The notes: a model not told the origin generated them from the sequence alone. Positions 9,881 through 22,667 are shown, numbered from the stretch's first letter. The stretch: DNA of 64,000 bases from Sporosarcina sp. NCCP-2716 (GCF_023707985.1 NZ_BRCF01000011.1:24174-88173), one strand, 5' to 3'. A program made the numbers and translations.

Positions 9881-11137
9881 TCAGTTCAGGACTTTTATCT
9901 TCACTTGGCGGCGGCCGAATTGTCTTGCCGCTGCGTCGTTCGGTACATGGAGATCGATCCTATTTCCTTTGATGGCGCCGCCAGTGTCACCGGCGACGGC
10001 ATAGCCGTACCCTTCCACCCACACTTTTGAGCCGAGCGGGATGACGCCCGGGTCGACCGCGATCACTTTCAAACTCGGATTCGCGGCGAGGTTGATGCCT
10101 GTCGCTGTGATACCGCTGCAGCCTGTACAATGCGCCGTATAGGCGGTCGCATTCATGTACATCACTTTGCCGGACTCACTGCCGCCACGGGAAACGCTTG
10201 TCTTTACGGATGCCGTTTTGGCGGAAGCTTGTGAAACCGCTGCAGCCGGTGCAGCGCTTGCGAGTTCCACTTTCGAACCGACCGAAATCACTTTCGGTTT
10301 CGGGTGGGCGACTACGTGCTTCGCCACGAGCTTGCGGGATACTTCCTTGCCGTTCTCTTTGACGATCTCGAATCTCTTCCTGACTTTCCCCTTCTCGCCT
10401 TCACGGACAACTTTTTCATGTCCTTTCAGCAGGTTCTCATCAGCACGTGTCTTCACGTCGAAATTCGTCGTCTCTTCCACTACATCGGTGACCTTTTCTA
10501 CACGGACGATCGACACTACGGATTTCGGGAGCAGTACTTGCCCCTGATCACTCTCTAGGCGATCCAGCTCACTCAACTGGATATTTTCGTTTTTCAAAAA
10601 GTCAGCGACCGTAGTCGAAGTGGACCATACATTTTTCGATTTCTTACCGTCTTTCAACGTCACTTGGAACGCCTTGTCGACTGTGATTTCCCCTTTGTCC
10701 CCGACCGTACTGCCGAGAGCGGGAGTGACGCCATCATGCTCACCAAGCTCCACGCCGGCTGCGTCGAGAATATCACCGACAGATGTTTCAGTTGTCCAGA
10801 TAGTGGTAGAGTCATTATTCATGCTGATGGCTACGGGACGTGCCTTCTTCCAATCGACGGTCATCCCGTCTTCGACCGGTGTCCCGGCTGCCGGTGTCAC
10901 CGCATCATGCGGACCGACTTCTATGTCATGCTGCGCCAGCGCGTCTGCGACAGTGGCTGCATGTGTTTTGAGTTCCGTGGTTTCACCGTCTGCTGCGACG
11001 GTCACCGTTTTCTTCGTGCCCTCATACAGGACAAGAGAAAGAACTGTCACGAAAACCGCAAGCACTGCAATGCCCGCTGCGATCCGCTGTATCTTCAATG
11101 ATTGAAAGAATCGGTTGCCCTTGGTTCTTTTCGTCAT
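9881..11137 (-). CDS. yabE: YabE-like cell-wall protein: DUF348 repeats, G5 and 3D domains
   Basis: A 418-aa exported protein. One N-terminal membrane segment (about 18-38, IAAGIAVLAVFVTVLSLVLY) is followed by three DUF348 repeats (about 40-215, each with a KTHAATVADAL-like core), a G5 domain (about 215-295) and a C-terminal 3D domain (about 330-418) with the three aspartates: VIAVDPGVIPLGSKV, GDTGGAIKGNRIDLHV. The architecture is that of Rpf/YabE-type putative peptidoglycan lytic transglycosylases linked to spore outgrowth and stationary-phase survival. It lies between tatD and rnmV as in Bacillus. Confidence 0.9.
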   Translation of the reverse strand: MTKRTKGNRFFQSLKIQRIAAGIAVLAVFVTVLSLVLYEGTKKTVTVAADGETTELKTHAATVADALAQHDIEVGPHDAVTPAAGTPVEDGMTVDWKKARPVAISMNNDSTTIWTTETSVGDILDAAGVELGEHDGVTPALGSTVGDKGEITVDKAFQVTLKDGKKSKNVWSTSTTVADFLKNENIQLSELDRLESDQGQVLLPKSVVSIVRVEKVTDVVEETTNFDVKTRADENLLKGHEKVVREGEKGKVRKRFEIVKENGKEVSRKLVAKHVVAHPKPKVISVGSKVELASAAPAAAVSQASAKTASVKTSVSRGGSESGKVMYMNATAYTAHCTGCSGITATGINLAANPSLKVIAVDPGVIPLGSKVWVEGYGYAVAGDTGGAIKGNRIDLHVPNDAAARQFGRRQVKIKVLN

Positions 11138-11271
11138 TAACGTTTCTCCTCCTTAATTCACTCGGCTGATTATATAGACTCCATTTTTCACTGTCAACCG
11201 ATCGAACTTTCCCGCACAGGAACGCCGGAAGTCGTCTGCAGCAGATGCACTGCACGCTTCCGGCACAACCT

Positions 11272-12039
11272 TCAGTCGATGGAAAATAAATTCATGGCAT
11301 TCCGGGTGGTCGTCTCCGCCACTGTTTCGACCGGAATCCCTTTCAGTTCCGCAATCTGTTCGGCAACGAGCGCCACGTAGGCAGGTTCGTTCCGTTTGCC
11401 GCGGTGCGGATGCGGCGCCAAGTAGGGTGCGTCGGTCTCCACGAGCAAGTGCTCCAGCGGGATTTCCTTCGCGACCTCTTTCGGCATCCTGGCGTTTTTG
11501 AACGTCACCGGGCCGCCAAGCGAAATCATGAAATTCATGCCGATGCATTCGCGGGCGGTCTCCACACTGCCGCTGTAGCAGTGCATGATACCGCCGGTCA
11601 GGTGTGCGTCCTCTTCTTTCAGGATACGCACGACATCGCCGGTCGCATCCCTGTTATGGATGATGACTGGCAGATTGACTTTCTGTGCCAGTCGGATCTG
11701 CTTGCGGAACAGTTGCTGCTGGACATCTTTCGGCGACTTGTCCCAATGGTAATCGAGACCGGTCTCCCCGATGCCGACAACTTTCGGATGAGCGGCCAGC
11801 TCCTCGATCCATTGCAGGTCATCTGCCGTACAGTCGATGGCATCGACCGGATGCCATCCGACCACCGCGTAGATGAACTCATGCTGTTCCGCTAATTCCA
11901 TCGCTTTCGTAATGGTCGGCCGGTCGAATCCGACGACGACCATCCGCTCCACACCGGCGTCAAGTGCACGCTGGATCACTGCGTCTATATCTTCTTCGTA
12001 TTGGTCTGCATTCAAGTGGACATGTGTATCGATCAACAT
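11272..12039 (-). CDS. tatD: TatD family metal-dependent DNase
   Basis: A 255-aa TatD-type TIM-barrel hydrolase. Metal ligands are visible in LIDTHVHLN (residue 2-10), GETGLDYHWD (about 92-101), IHNRDA and HCYSG, and VETDAPYLAPHPHRGKRNEP near residue 203. The family has 3'-5' exonuclease activity and a proposed role in DNA repair. The ATG at 12039 is chosen because it starts directly at the first ligand motif and has GAGGCGAG upstream. It follows metG, separated by a terminator. Confidence 0.93.
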   Translation of the reverse strand: MLIDTHVHLNADQYEEDIDAVIQRALDAGVERMVVVGFDRPTITKAMELAEQHEFIYAVVGWHPVDAIDCTADDLQWIEELAAHPKVVGIGETGLDYHWDKSPKDVQQQLFRKQIRLAQKVNLPVIIHNRDATGDVVRILKEEDAHLTGGIMHCYSGSVETARECIGMNFMISLGGPVTFKNARMPKEVAKEIPLEHLLVETDAPYLAPHPHRGKRNEPAYVALVAEQIAELKGIPVETVAETTTRNAMNLFSID

Positions 12040-12125
12040 CGCTCTCGCCTCACAATGGTTATAGTCTACTGCACGTTCTTTACACCCATATCGCAATTAC
12101 ATTACAAAATGATGACAAGAAAAAT

Positions 12126-12160
12126 AGGACAGCGGACCTCTTGACGAGTCCGCTGTCCTA
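12126..12160 (-). terminator. metG terminator
   Basis: Perfect 12-bp stem AGGACAGCGGAC / GTCCGCTGTCCT followed on the minus strand by ATTTTTC. Confidence 0.88.
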
Positions 12161-12162
12161 TA

Positions 12163-14178
<2,016 letters not shown>

Positions 14179-14305
14179 TTATCGGACTTTGCCGTTTTTC
14201 GCTATGAAGAGTTGTATCCGCCGGTGAAATGGTGTAATTTCAATTCACCGCTATGTGAGTATTTCATGTATTTATTATTCATTTTATAGTTTATAGGTTT
14301 CGCTA

Positions 14306-14334
14306 TTGACGTTAAATGGAAGAGTTGGTATGAT
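14306..14334 (+). promoter_or_regulatory. abrB sigma-A promoter
   Basis: TTGACG (14306-14311), 17-bp spacer, TATGAT (14329-14334), about 65 bp before the abrB start; AGGAGG at about 14387 serves as ribosome site. Confidence 0.85.
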
Positions 14335-14401
14335 GAGAATCAGACAAGAGAAATATGTCGAATTTTGACGAACCACTACACCCCTTAGGAGGCACGAACT
14401 T

Positions 14402-14677
14402 ATGAAGTCTACAGGAATTGTACGTAAAGTTGACGAACTTGGCCGAGTGGTCATTCCAATCGAATTGCGACGGACATTAGGAATCGCACAGAAAGATGCA
14501 TTGGAGATTTACGTGGACGATGACAAAATCATCCTTAAGAAATACATGCCGAACATGACATGCTCCGTAACTGGCGAAGTATCGGATGATAACCTCTCCC
14601 TGATCGACGGGAAGCTCATCCTCAGCCCAGAAGGCGCGAAGCAGCTCATCGCTGAAATCGAAAACAAAATGTCTTGA
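14402..14677 (+). CDS. abrB: Transition-state regulator AbrB
   Basis: A 91-aa AbrB, the DNA-binding repressor of stationary-phase and biofilm genes. The N-terminal swapped-hairpin domain MKSTGIVRKVDELGRVVIPI through ALEIYVDDDKIILKKY is nearly identical to Bacillus AbrB, including the DNA-contacting arginines and the Cys in MTCSVTGEVSDD. It is the only plus-strand gene in this block, divergent from metG and convergent with rsmI, as in Bacillus. Confidence 0.97.
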   Translation: MKSTGIVRKVDELGRVVIPIELRRTLGIAQKDALEIYVDDDKIILKKYMPNMTCSVTGEVSDDNLSLIDGKLILSPEGAKQLIAEIENKMS

Positions 14678-14698
14678 TTTAATAGTTTTATTTATATA

Positions 14699-14738
14699 GC
14701 ATCTTGTCCCAGTCAAAAGGGATCAGATGTTATTTTTT
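14699..14738 (+). terminator. abrB terminator
   Basis: Stem GCATCTTGTCCC / GGGATCAGATGT followed by ATTTTTTTA on the plus strand; it ends at the stop codon of the convergent rsmI. Confidence 0.8.
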
Positions 14739-15610
14739 TATTCGACATGGTAGGCCTGGTAGACGTCCCGCTTGCTCAATCCCCTGTCGGCGGCCGCCTG
14801 GCGGATCGCTTCCTTCGAGGAACAGCCGCTTTCTTCCATGAGATGGCTGACATGTTCTGCAGGGGTCAGGTCTGTCCACCAAGCTTCGCCTGCTTGTTCC
14901 TCTGCTTCCGCCGATCCTTCCACCACTAAGCAGAATTCCCCACGTATCTCTGTAGATTCTGCCCACTGCAGTGCTTCTTCAATCGTTCCGCGGACAAACT
15001 CCTCATATCGTTTCGTCAATTCCCGGGCCAGCGTGATCCGACGGTCTGAACCGAACTGTTCCGCCAGCGCGCGAAGCGTCTCTTTCAGCCGGTGCGGGGC
15101 TTCATAGAACAATAGCGTTTCCTGCCGATGGGCGAGTGATTCAAGCTGCAGGCGGCGCTTTTTCTTCTGCCTGTCGAGGAAACCGTAAAACAGGAACGGC
15201 TGAGCCGGTAAGCCTGACGCGACGAGAGCACTGATGGCCGCATTCGGTCCGGGAACGGGCACAACCGCCATCCCGGCAGCAATCGCTTTCTCCGCAATGT
15301 CCGCTCCCGGGTCGGAAATGCATGGCATCCCCGCGTCACTGACGAGAGCGACGGTCTTTCCTTCCTCCAGCAGATCGAGGATCTTCCTGCCCCCGGCTTC
15401 CAGATTATGCTCGTGATAACTCATGAACGGTGTGTCGATGTCGAAGTGATTCGACAGTTTGACCGTGTTGCGTGTGTCTTCCGCCGCGATGAGATCGGCT
15501 TCCTGCAAGATGCGGATCGCCCGGTAGCTCATGTCCTCCAGGTTCCCGATCGGCGTCCCTACCAAATAGAGTACGCCGCCGGATGCTTCCGCGCTTTTTT
15601 GTGTGATCAT
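14738..15610 (-). CDS. rsmI: 16S rRNA 2'-O-ribose methyltransferase RsmI
   Basis: A 290-aa tetrapyrrole-methylase-fold enzyme that 2'-O-methylates C1402 of 16S rRNA with [23 protein letters not shown] is near the N-terminus, [19 protein letters not shown] near residue 38-56 and [17 protein letters not shown] near residue 88-104, all RsmI signatures. Its start overlaps the yazA stop (ATGA). A ribosome site GGGGGCAGAGG precedes it. Confidence 0.96.
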   Translation of the reverse strand: MITQKSAEASGGVLYLVGTPIGNLEDMSYRAIRILQEADLIAAEDTRNTVKLSNHFDIDTPFMSYHEHNLEAGGRKILDLLEEGKTVALVSDAGMPCISDPGADIAEKAIAAGMAVVPVPGPNAAISALVASGLPAQPFLFYGFLDRQKKKRRLQLESLAHRQETLLFYEAPHRLKETLRALAEQFGSDRRITLARELTKRYEEFVRGTIEEALQWAESTEIRGEFCLVVEGSAEAEEQAGEAWWTDLTPAEHVSHLMEESGCSSKEAIRQAAADRGLSKRDVYQAYHVE

Positions 15611-15876
15611 TCCTCTGCCCCCTGTTGTCGTAAGTACCGTTCTTTCGCCGTGCGTGTGAGCTGTTTGAACCGGTATTCCGCCTGCATGGCTTCCCGTTTC
15701 GTTCCGAACGATTCGGAATGGATGCAGCGCACCGGTCCCCTTGCCCGTGTATATTTGGCGCCTTTACCGGTGTTATGCATGTCCACCCGGCGCGCGAGAT
15801 CGGTCGTATACCCGCCATAATACGAGCCGTCGTTACATTCCAGGACGTAGAACAGATGGCCCGTCTTCGCTTCCAT
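15607..15876 (-). CDS. yazA: GIY-YIG domain protein YazA
   Basis: An 89-aa single-domain GIY-YIG protein (UPF0213). [20 protein letters not shown] (residues 9-28) contains the GIY-YIG-like pair (YVL...YGGY), R30 and the C-terminal EYRFKQLTR segment. The family includes small nucleases of unclear role. It overlaps trmN6 by 44 bp and rsmI by 4 bp, so the three genes form a tight, translationally coupled unit. Confidence 0.93.
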   Translation of the reverse strand: MEAKTGHLFYVLECNDGSYYGGYTTDLARRVDMHNTGKGAKYTRARGPVRCIHSESFGTKREAMQAEYRFKQLTRTAKERYLRQQGAEE

Positions 15877-16612
15877 ACAGCAGTTCCCTCACTTCATCGG
15901 TATACGTCCCGTCCGCCTGATAGACGAACAGCGGCGGCAGGATCTTCACGTCCGGCTTGCCGTCCTTCATGCCCTCGATCAGCAGCGTATTCGCCTCTTT
16001 GCCTTCTTTCGGATAAACGAACCGGATCCGTTTCGGCTCCAGCCGATTCGCCCGCATCGCAGTAATGATGTCGAGCAGGCGTCCCGGACGATGGACGAAC
16101 GCCGCTTTGCCGCCCTGCTTCAGCAGTTCACTCGCAGACCGGACCGCCTGATCGAGCGTCAGTTTCACTTCGTGGCGGGCGATCGTCAGCGGCTCCAGCA
16201 CATTCCGGTCGCTCTGTTCATTGGCTTTGAAATAGGGCGGATTGCACGTCACGGCATCGTATTTCTCGGTTCCGATCTTGGCCGCGATCCCGATGACGTC
16301 ATCGCACAGCACACGGATCTGCTGGTCGAGCCCATTATAGGCGATGCTCCGTTCCGCCATGTCCGCGAGCTGCTCCTGGATTTCGACGGCAGTGATCTCG
16401 GCGTTCGTCCGTGCGCTCAGGAACAGCGGGATGGCCCCGTTGCCCGCGCATAAGTCAACCACTTTCCCGCTGCGGATCGGCATATAGGCGAACCTGGCCA
16501 GCAGCACCGCATCGAGCGAAAAGGAGAAGACGGACGGGCTCTGGATGATCCGCAGCTCCTCCGCCAGTAAATAATCGAGGCGCTCATCGCCCCGCAACAA
16601 ATTCGTTTCCAT
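15833..16612 (-). CDS. trmN6: tRNA1(Val) adenine-37 N6-methyltransferase-like (YabB)
   Basis: A 259-aa SAM-dependent methyltransferase. [18 protein letters not shown] (about 51-68) is the SAM-binding loop, [20 protein letters not shown] the second motif, and [12 protein letters not shown] (about 122-133) the catalytic NPPY motif for adenine N6 methylation. This is the YabB/TrmN6 family, placed between yabA and yazA as in Bacillus. Its 3' end is shared for 44 bp with yazA in another frame. Confidence 0.92.
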   Translation of the reverse strand: METNLLRGDERLDYLLAEELRIIQSPSVFSFSLDAVLLARFAYMPIRSGKVVDLCAGNGAIPLFLSARTNAEITAVEIQEQLADMAERSIAYNGLDQQIRVLCDDVIGIAAKIGTEKYDAVTCNPPYFKANEQSDRNVLEPLTIARHEVKLTLDQAVRSASELLKQGGKAAFVHRPGRLLDIITAMRANRLEPKRIRFVYPKEGKEANTLLIEGMKDGKPDVKILPPLFVYQADGTYTDEVRELLYGSEDGPSVLRPGM

Positions 16613-16645
16613 GATGGATGGACTCCTTTAGCAGCTGTTATCGAT

Positions 16646-16681
16646 AAAGAAAAACCGACACCTAGTTGAGTAGGGATCGGC
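16646..16681 (-). terminator. yabA terminator
   Basis: Minus strand stem CCGATCCCTA / TAGGTGTCGG-type with a short loop followed by TTTTTCTTT, right after the yabA stop. Confidence 0.75.
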
Positions 16682-16687
16682 TGGATG

Positions 16688-17047
16688 TCACAAATTCTGT
16701 TTACTTAGGAACGACAGACAGAACAGGCAGTCTTCACCTTTCCGTGTGCTTCCGTAATGCACATTGCAGACGTGGAACCCTTCGTTATAGAGGCGGGCGA
16801 GGTTATCCACCCCTTCGCCCACATCCGCCCGCTGCATCCGCTGTGCATGTTTCTTGTCGGCTGCAGCTTTCGACTCCAGGTCCAGCTCGTTCAGCCGGGT
16901 GCGAAGATGATGATTTTCAAGTTGAAGCGAATGGTTCTCTTCTGTCATCTTGGCAACAAAACCGATGATTTCCCGGAATTGCTTATGCATGGAGTCGAGT
17001 TGCTGTTCGTATTCGATTACCTTGTCGAGAAAGTTCCCTTCTTTCAA
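16688..17047 (-). CDS. yabA: Replication initiation control protein YabA
   Basis: A 119-aa YabA, which in Bacillus binds DnaA and DnaN to restrain re-initiation. An N-terminal coiled coil (about 5-60; heptad leucines in [19 protein letters not shown]) is followed by a C-terminal zinc domain [20 protein letters not shown] (about 95-114) with the C..H...C..C ligands. I use the TTG at 17047, which has GAGG eight bases upstream; a GTG at 17056 lies against that site. It sits 22 bp after ricT. Confidence 0.92.
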   Translation of the reverse strand: MKEGNFLDKVIEYEQQLDSMHKQFREIIGFVAKMTEENHSLQLENHHLRTRLNELDLESKAAADKKHAQRMQRADVGEGVDNLARLYNEGFHVCNVHYGSTRKGEDCLFCLSFLSKQNL

Positions 17048-17068
17048 CTTTTTCACCTCATCGCTTCA

Positions 17069-17887
17069 CTAATTGACGGGCTGTCCCGTCTTCTTCGACA
17101 GTTCTTCCCACGCGTATTCCAATGTCTGATCCTGATCTTGCAGCTTCACTTTCAGCAGACGCTCCAGCAAGTTCAGGCCGACCACTTTCCCGGGACCGTC
17201 CGGTGTTTCGAGACGCGTTCCGATATCCGGCATGAGGGATTTCGCTTCTTCGTACTCATCGTTTTCGTATTTCAGGCAGCACATGAGCCGGCCGCAGAGC
17301 CCTGAAATCTTCGAAGGGTTCAGCGAGAGATTCTGATCTTTCGCCATCTTGATGGAAACCGGTTCGAAGTCACCGAGGAACGTCGAGCAGCAGAGCATCC
17401 GGCCGCACGGTCCGATGCCGCCGAGCATTTTCGCTTCGTCGCGGACGCCGATCTGGCGCAGCTCGATACGTGTCCGGAAGATCGAGGCCAGGTCCTTCAC
17501 CAAATTCCGGAAATCGACACGGCCTTCGGCGGTAAAATAGAAAATCACTTTATTTCGATCGAATGTGTATTCCACATCGACTAATTTCATATCCAGTTTG
17601 TGTTCGTGAACCTTCTTGACGCACGTATCGAATGCTTTGTGTGCATCGTGCCGGTTCTCTTCCACTTGTTCCAAATCTTCCAGGCTTGCCGGGCGGATCA
17701 CTTTCTTCAGCGGCAGGACGAGATCGGCAGCGTCGACACCTTCCATTACACGGACGACTTTGCCGAATTCCGTGCCCCGGGCTGATTCGACGATCACATA
17801 ATCGTCTGCCTTCAGATCATAATCCATAGGGTCGAAATACTGTATTTTACCCGCTTTTTTAAAGCGGATTCCTGCTACGTTATACAA
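17069..17887 (-). CDS. ricT: RicT (YaaT), PSP1-domain protein of the RNase Y specificity complex
   Basis: A 272-aa RicT. In Bacillus it forms an Fe-S complex with RicA and RicF that steers RNase Y and supports sporulation and competence. The PSP1 domain is marked by GGIGPCGRMLCCSTFLGDF and GLCGRLMCCLKYENDEY, with the conserved cysteine sets. The family start (MYNV) corresponds to TTG at 17887, which has GGAGGGG seven bases upstream; the frame's upstream extension to 18007 lies inside holB and is not coding. It overlaps the holB stop by 8 bp. Confidence 0.95.
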   Translation of the reverse strand: MYNVAGIRFKKAGKIQYFDPMDYDLKADDYVIVESARGTEFGKVVRVMEGVDAADLVLPLKKVIRPASLEDLEQVEENRHDAHKAFDTCVKKVHEHKLDMKLVDVEYTFDRNKVIFYFTAEGRVDFRNLVKDLASIFRTRIELRQIGVRDEAKMLGGIGPCGRMLCCSTFLGDFEPVSIKMAKDQNLSLNPSKISGLCGRLMCCLKYENDEYEEAKSLMPDIGTRLETPDGPGKVVGLNLLERLLKVKLQDQDQTLEYAWEELSKKTGQPVN

Positions 17888-18887
17888 CGGATAACCCCTC
17901 CTGCATACTAAGCACCAATTGTTCCAATAAAAGCGTACGGTGCATATTGCGATGCAATTGTTTTTTCGCCTGCAAAATCGACTCCAGATTGGAGGCCAGC
18001 TGATCATAGGTCATCTTCATCGCAAGTGCGCTGGTGAATTCCTCCAGATCGGGATAGGCCGGCAGTGCAGTCATTCCCGCTTTCTTCGCCACGATATCAC
18101 GGTACATATAGAGAAGCAAGTCCAGACCCATCTCGGCATCTTCCTTCTCTTTCAAGAACGGACCCCACTCGGTCTGGATTAGCATGAGCGCTTCAGTCAC
18201 ATGCTGATCGATGGCCTGCACTAATTTTACCACTGTTTTTCGTAAAGTTACAAACTGCTCTTCTGAAGCCAGCTCGGCAGCCCGTGCTGCATCTGCCGTC
18301 AGACAGGTGACTGTGGCGGCAAGGGAAGGTGAAATCCCTTCAGCCTTCAACCTCTCGACGACCTGCTCGCGCCGGGGCGGCAGGAAGGACAGCCGCTGGC
18401 AGCGCGACTGGATGGTCGGGAGGATCATATGGTACGCATCGGTCAGGAGGATGGCCGTCACGTCGCCATCCGGTTCTTCAAGAAACTTCAACAGGGCGTT
18501 GGCCGCCGCTGTGTTCAGCCGGTGTGCCTGTTCGATGATGTAGATGCGCCGGCCCTGCTCGTACGCTTTTTTCGTCATCGCTTCGAGCAGCCGGGCCATC
18601 TGGTCTTTCTTGATGTCCTGACCATCCGGTTCGACGGTGAGGATATTCGGATGATTCCCTGATAAGACACGTCTGCACGCATGACATGTTTCACATGGAA
18701 CATTGTCGGAAGGATGCTCACAAAGCAATAATTGCGCGAAATATAGGGCGGCGTCTTTTTTGCCGACCCCTTTTTCCCCGTCGAACAGATACGCATGCCC
18801 GATCCGGTTATGCTTATAGGCTCCGCTCAGTTTTGCAGCGGCCACTGGCTGTTCTGCCGGAAACCGATGCGTCTGCTGAAAATCCAT
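17880..18887 (-). CDS. holB: DNA polymerase III delta' subunit
   Basis: A 335-aa clamp-loader subunit. HAYLFDGEKGVGKKDAALYF (about 31-50) is the degenerate P-loop, the zinc module reads CEHPSDNVPCETCHACRR (about 57-74), and RLNTAAANALLKFLEEPDGD the sensor region. ATG at 18887 follows AAAGGGGGC. The open frame upstream to 18992 lacks a ribosome site and family similarity. It partners DnaX, encoded 5 kb away on the same strand. Confidence 0.95.
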   Translation of the reverse strand: MDFQQTHRFPAEQPVAAAKLSGAYKHNRIGHAYLFDGEKGVGKKDAALYFAQLLLCEHPSDNVPCETCHACRRVLSGNHPNILTVEPDGQDIKKDQMARLLEAMTKKAYEQGRRIYIIEQAHRLNTAAANALLKFLEEPDGDVTAILLTDAYHMILPTIQSRCQRLSFLPPRREQVVERLKAEGISPSLAATVTCLTADAARAAELASEEQFVTLRKTVVKLVQAIDQHVTEALMLIQTEWGPFLKEKEDAEMGLDLLLYMYRDIVAKKAGMTALPAYPDLEEFTSALAMKMTYDQLASNLESILQAKKQLHRNMHRTLLLEQLVLSMQEGLSVV

Positions 18888-18905
18888 CCCGCTGCCCCCT
18901 TTCTG

Positions 18906-18941
18906 AAAAAAAGACGTTTTCTCAAGACTGCAGAAAACGCC
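18906..18941 (-). terminator. Terminator between yaaR and holB
   Basis: Minus strand stem GGCGTTTTCT / AGAAAACGTC followed by TTTTTTT. It would separate or attenuate holB-ricT expression from the upstream genes. Confidence 0.75.
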
Positions 18942-18942
18942 A

Positions 18943-19383
18943 TCACGTATATAGGTTAATGAGAAGTCCTTTGATCTCTCCGATCTTGGCAAGAAGATCG
19001 ACGGAAGATTCCTCGTCCTGCAGCAGCTGTTCCGCCAGTTCGATCAGTTTCTGATCGATCGTCTCAACAAGCTTCAGACGCCGGCCTTCGCCGTATTGGT
19101 TCCACGTATGGGACTGCTTCAAGCCAAGACCGCTTTCCACGGACTCCTTCAAAAATCGTTTCACGAGCATTTTGAATTTTGCCATGTCACGCAAGTTGCG
19201 TGAGCGGGCGAGCCGGTCACCCGCTGTCGAGATATCCCCGAGCAGCCGGGTGATCTGCTCCCCGTGCAGGCGGGATTCCTGCTTCTGCACCATCTGGCCG
19301 AACCGGTCCCCGCCCTGAGGCGCTTTCAGCGGATCGTTCCTCAGTTTGTCGAGACCCGTCCGGTAGTCGTTATTCACTTTCAT
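18943..19383 (-). CDS. yaaR: YaaR family protein (DUF327)
   Basis: A 146-aa mainly helical protein of the YaaR family, function unknown. FLKESVESGLGLKQ, the GEGRRLKLVETIDQKL segment and the acidic helical C-terminus EEQLLQDEESSVDLLAKIGEIKG-type pattern match the family. It is always found between the DarA gene and holB in Bacilli, as here. ATG at 19383 follows GGAGTG. Confidence 0.9.
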   Translation of the reverse strand: MKVNNDYRTGLDKLRNDPLKAPQGGDRFGQMVQKQESRLHGEQITRLLGDISTAGDRLARSRNLRDMAKFKMLVKRFLKESVESGLGLKQSHTWNQYGEGRRLKLVETIDQKLIELAEQLLQDEESSVDLLAKIGEIKGLLINLYT

Positions 19384-19404
19384 GTGCGTTCACTCCGATT
19401 GTCA

Positions 19405-20402
<998 letters not shown>

Positions 20403-20410
<8 letters not shown>

Positions 20411-21854
20411 GGCGATCGCCTCCTTGTTGGTCCGTCTTCACTTCCATTTGTATCGAGTCTCCGCTGCCCCGGACGGCTCCCTGGAACGCCGCACCGGAGC
20501 CGATCATCCGGCAGACGTCCGTAATCATTTCTTCTGTCAGCCGCTCCCCCGCGAGGATCATCGGGATACCCGGAGGATACGGAATGATGGCGGATGCTGC
20601 GATCCGCCCTTCTGCGTCTGCAGCAGCAATCCATTCAGATGAACTGCTGGCGGTCCCGCCCGATATCGGGATAGCCGTATAAACCTCCGGTACAGCTGGT
20701 TCCGCTGCCGGCGGTTCATCTTCCTTCCGGTGCTCAAGCGCTCTGACAGCAGCCGCAAAGGCGTCCATCACCGGCTCGATCGGGAAATCCTTCCCTTCCA
20801 TGAGCAGAGGCAGGATGAACAGCACCTGGCGCTCGTCCGCGAGTTCGGTAAAGACCCCCTGCTGTTCGAGTGCCTGCTGCAGTGCATAGCCGGATACGTG
20901 CTTGTGCCGCACGAGCACTTTTAGCGGATCATCCGGTTCTATGGTTTCGAGCATCGTGAGCTCGCTGCATCGGTCGATGAACCGCCGGCGCCACGTGAGG
21001 AACGCCTGCTTGTCCGCTTCCGAATAGGCTGCTATCCGTGCGCGCGCATCGTCTAGGGAGGCCAGCAGCACATACGACGGGCTGCTCGTCTGCAGCATGG
21101 ACAACCACCGCGTGAGACGGTCGATGTCGAGCAGGTGTGACTTCACATGCAGGAACGAACCTTGCGTCATCGCGGATAACGTTTTGTGCGCGGACTGCAC
21201 GACGGCATCAGCGCCAAGATCGAGTGCCGATGGCGGGAACGGCGAACCGGCAACGAAATGGGCACCGTGCGCTTCATCAGCGAGCACAGGAATACCGTGT
21301 TCATGTGCACATTCGATAATGGCGGGCAGCTCGTCCCCGGCAATTCCGTAATACGTCGGATAAGTGAGGAACACCCCTTTCGCGTCCGGATGCCGGTCGA
21401 GCGCATCCCGCACGGTACCCGCAGCGACTGCGCCTGCAGTACAGGTCGATTCGTCCCATTCGGGGTTCAGGAAAACGGCATGGGCGCCTGCCAGTTCCAC
21501 CGCATGGAACACCGACTTGTGGGCGTTCCGCTGGACGAGCAGAACATCGCCGGATCCGCAGACAGCCCGGATCATCGCCAGATTGCCGACCGTGGAGCCG
21601 TTGACGAGCAGGAAACTGCGGTCAGCTCCGTAGGCATCCGCCAGCAGCTGCTGGGCTTCCCGGATGATGGAGGACGGCGCATGCAGGTCATCGAGCCCGG
21701 TCAGTTCAGTGGCGTCGTAGCGCATGGCTGTGCGGAGGCCATCCGGCAGTCCGGACAGCAGCCCGTGCTTGTGTCCCGGCACGTGGAACGAAATCGGGGA
21801 AGTCGACTGGAACGCTTCCAGTGCGTCCACGATCGGGCGTTGTTTCTGATCCAT
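20403..21854 (-). CDS. Orn/Lys/Arg decarboxylase-family PLP enzyme (YaaO-like)
   Basis: A 483-aa fold-type I PLP enzyme of the aminotransferase-like Orn/Lys/Arg decarboxylase family. [10 protein letters not shown] (about 20-29) is the family N-terminal motif, [21 protein letters not shown] follows, and the PLP lysine is in [19 protein letters not shown] (about 221-239). It lacks the large N-terminal wing domain of E. coli inducible enzymes, like Bacillus YaaO/SpeA; substrate cannot be told from sequence. ATG at 21854 has AGGAGG seven bases upstream. Its 3' end overlaps tmk by 8 bp. Confidence 0.88.
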
Positions 21855-21891
21855 CTGCATTCCTCCTGTTGTTTGTAAAAGTCTTCTATGT

Positions 21892-21920
21892 AAAAAAGCC
21901 AGCACACGAACCGGCTGGCG
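21892..21920 (-). terminator. bofA terminator
   Basis: Minus strand stem GCCAGC / GCTGGC with a 10-nt loop followed by TTTTTT, between bofA and the decarboxylase gene. Confidence 0.75.
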
Positions 21921-21945
21921 GGGCTTCGGGGAGGTTCCCCCGTCA

Positions 21946-22209
21946 TTACAGGAAAATGGCCAGAGCGAGGAGCGATGCCGCCCCCGGCAGGCCGAGGATC
22001 GCGAGCAGCAGGCCCGAGCCGAGATTGATCGGCACGTACAGGCCGACAAATCCTCCTGCGATGTTAAGAATAAATAGGACTAAGAACGAAAACGCAATCC
22101 GGAACCAGAAGACCGACAGCTTTTCGAAGGCGTGCTGCAGCTGAGGCTTGGTCAATCGCAAGATGAACAGAAGCAGCACACCGAACACCAGAATGATAGC
22201 CGCTTTCAC
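21946..22209 (-). CDS. bofA: Pro-sigma-K processing inhibitor BofA
   Basis: An 87-aa membrane protein. Two or three hydrophobic segments (about 4-17, 32-55, 62-87) include the family motif NLGSGLLLAILGLPGAASLL near the C-terminus. In Bacillus BofA holds the SpoIVFB protease inactive in the outer forespore membrane until engulfment is complete. It lies downstream of recR-yaaL as in Bacillus. Another sign of an endospore former. Confidence 0.9.
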   Translation of the reverse strand: MKAAIILVFGVLLLFILRLTKPQLQHAFEKLSVFWFRIAFSFLVLFILNIAGGFVGLYVPINLGSGLLLAILGLPGAASLLALAIFL

Positions 22210-22243
22210 GCGGACTCCCCCTTCTACATGAGCTCGTTAGAAA

Positions 22244-22364
22244 CGTTGATTTCCGTTCCAGGCGGACGCTTTCCGGGGGGCTCGATTTCAGCCTCCTCGC
22301 TCCCTGTGGGGTCTTCAATCTTCGCCTACCCCCCAGGAGTCGCCGCCCTGCACTCCAATCAACT
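22244..22364 (+). repeat. Dispersed intergenic repeat, copy A
   Basis: About 120 bp bounded by CGTTGATTTCCGTTCCAGGC and CACTCCAATCAACT, with imperfect inverted ends (CGTTGAT / ATCAACT). Related copies lie at 32071-32301 (inverted) and 45008-45137. It fills the gap between yaaL and bofA. This type of GC-rich palindromic element is common between genes of Bacillales (from memory). Confidence 0.8.
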
Positions 22365-22436
22365 CAGCATAAGAAAAACACAAAAAGGTAATCATTTAAC
22401 TTAGCTATTAACTAGCTTATGCAAAGAAGGAGGTAG

Positions 22437-22667
22437 TCATTCCAGGCCGAGGTTTCGCTGCTTGGCTTCTTTGTAGAGATAAAAATGGCTGCATTCGGCA
22501 ATTTTGCGCCGGATAAGAACGTCGGCATCCCAGTCATCGGCATACTTCTCGATTTCTTTGGCGTGCTCCCATTCCTGACGGGTTTCCATCATGAGCGCAC
22601 GCAATTTTTCGTCGTATTCCCGTTTCATCTTGTGCTTGCGGCGGAACAGGCCGGCTGACCGCCTCAC
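22437..22667 (-). CDS. yaaL: YaaL family protein (DUF2508)
   Basis: A 76-aa charged helical protein. [20 protein letters not shown] and [15 protein letters not shown] fit the small YaaL/DUF2508 family, of unknown function. The GTG start at 22667 overlaps the recR stop (GTGA), so it is coupled to recR; an internal ATG (KMKREYDEK) could also serve as start. Position between recR and bofA is the Bacillus order. Confidence 0.85.
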   Translation of the reverse strand: MRRSAGLFRRKHKMKREYDEKLRALMMETRQEWEHAKEIEKYADDWDADVLIRRKIAECSHFYLYKEAKQRNLGLE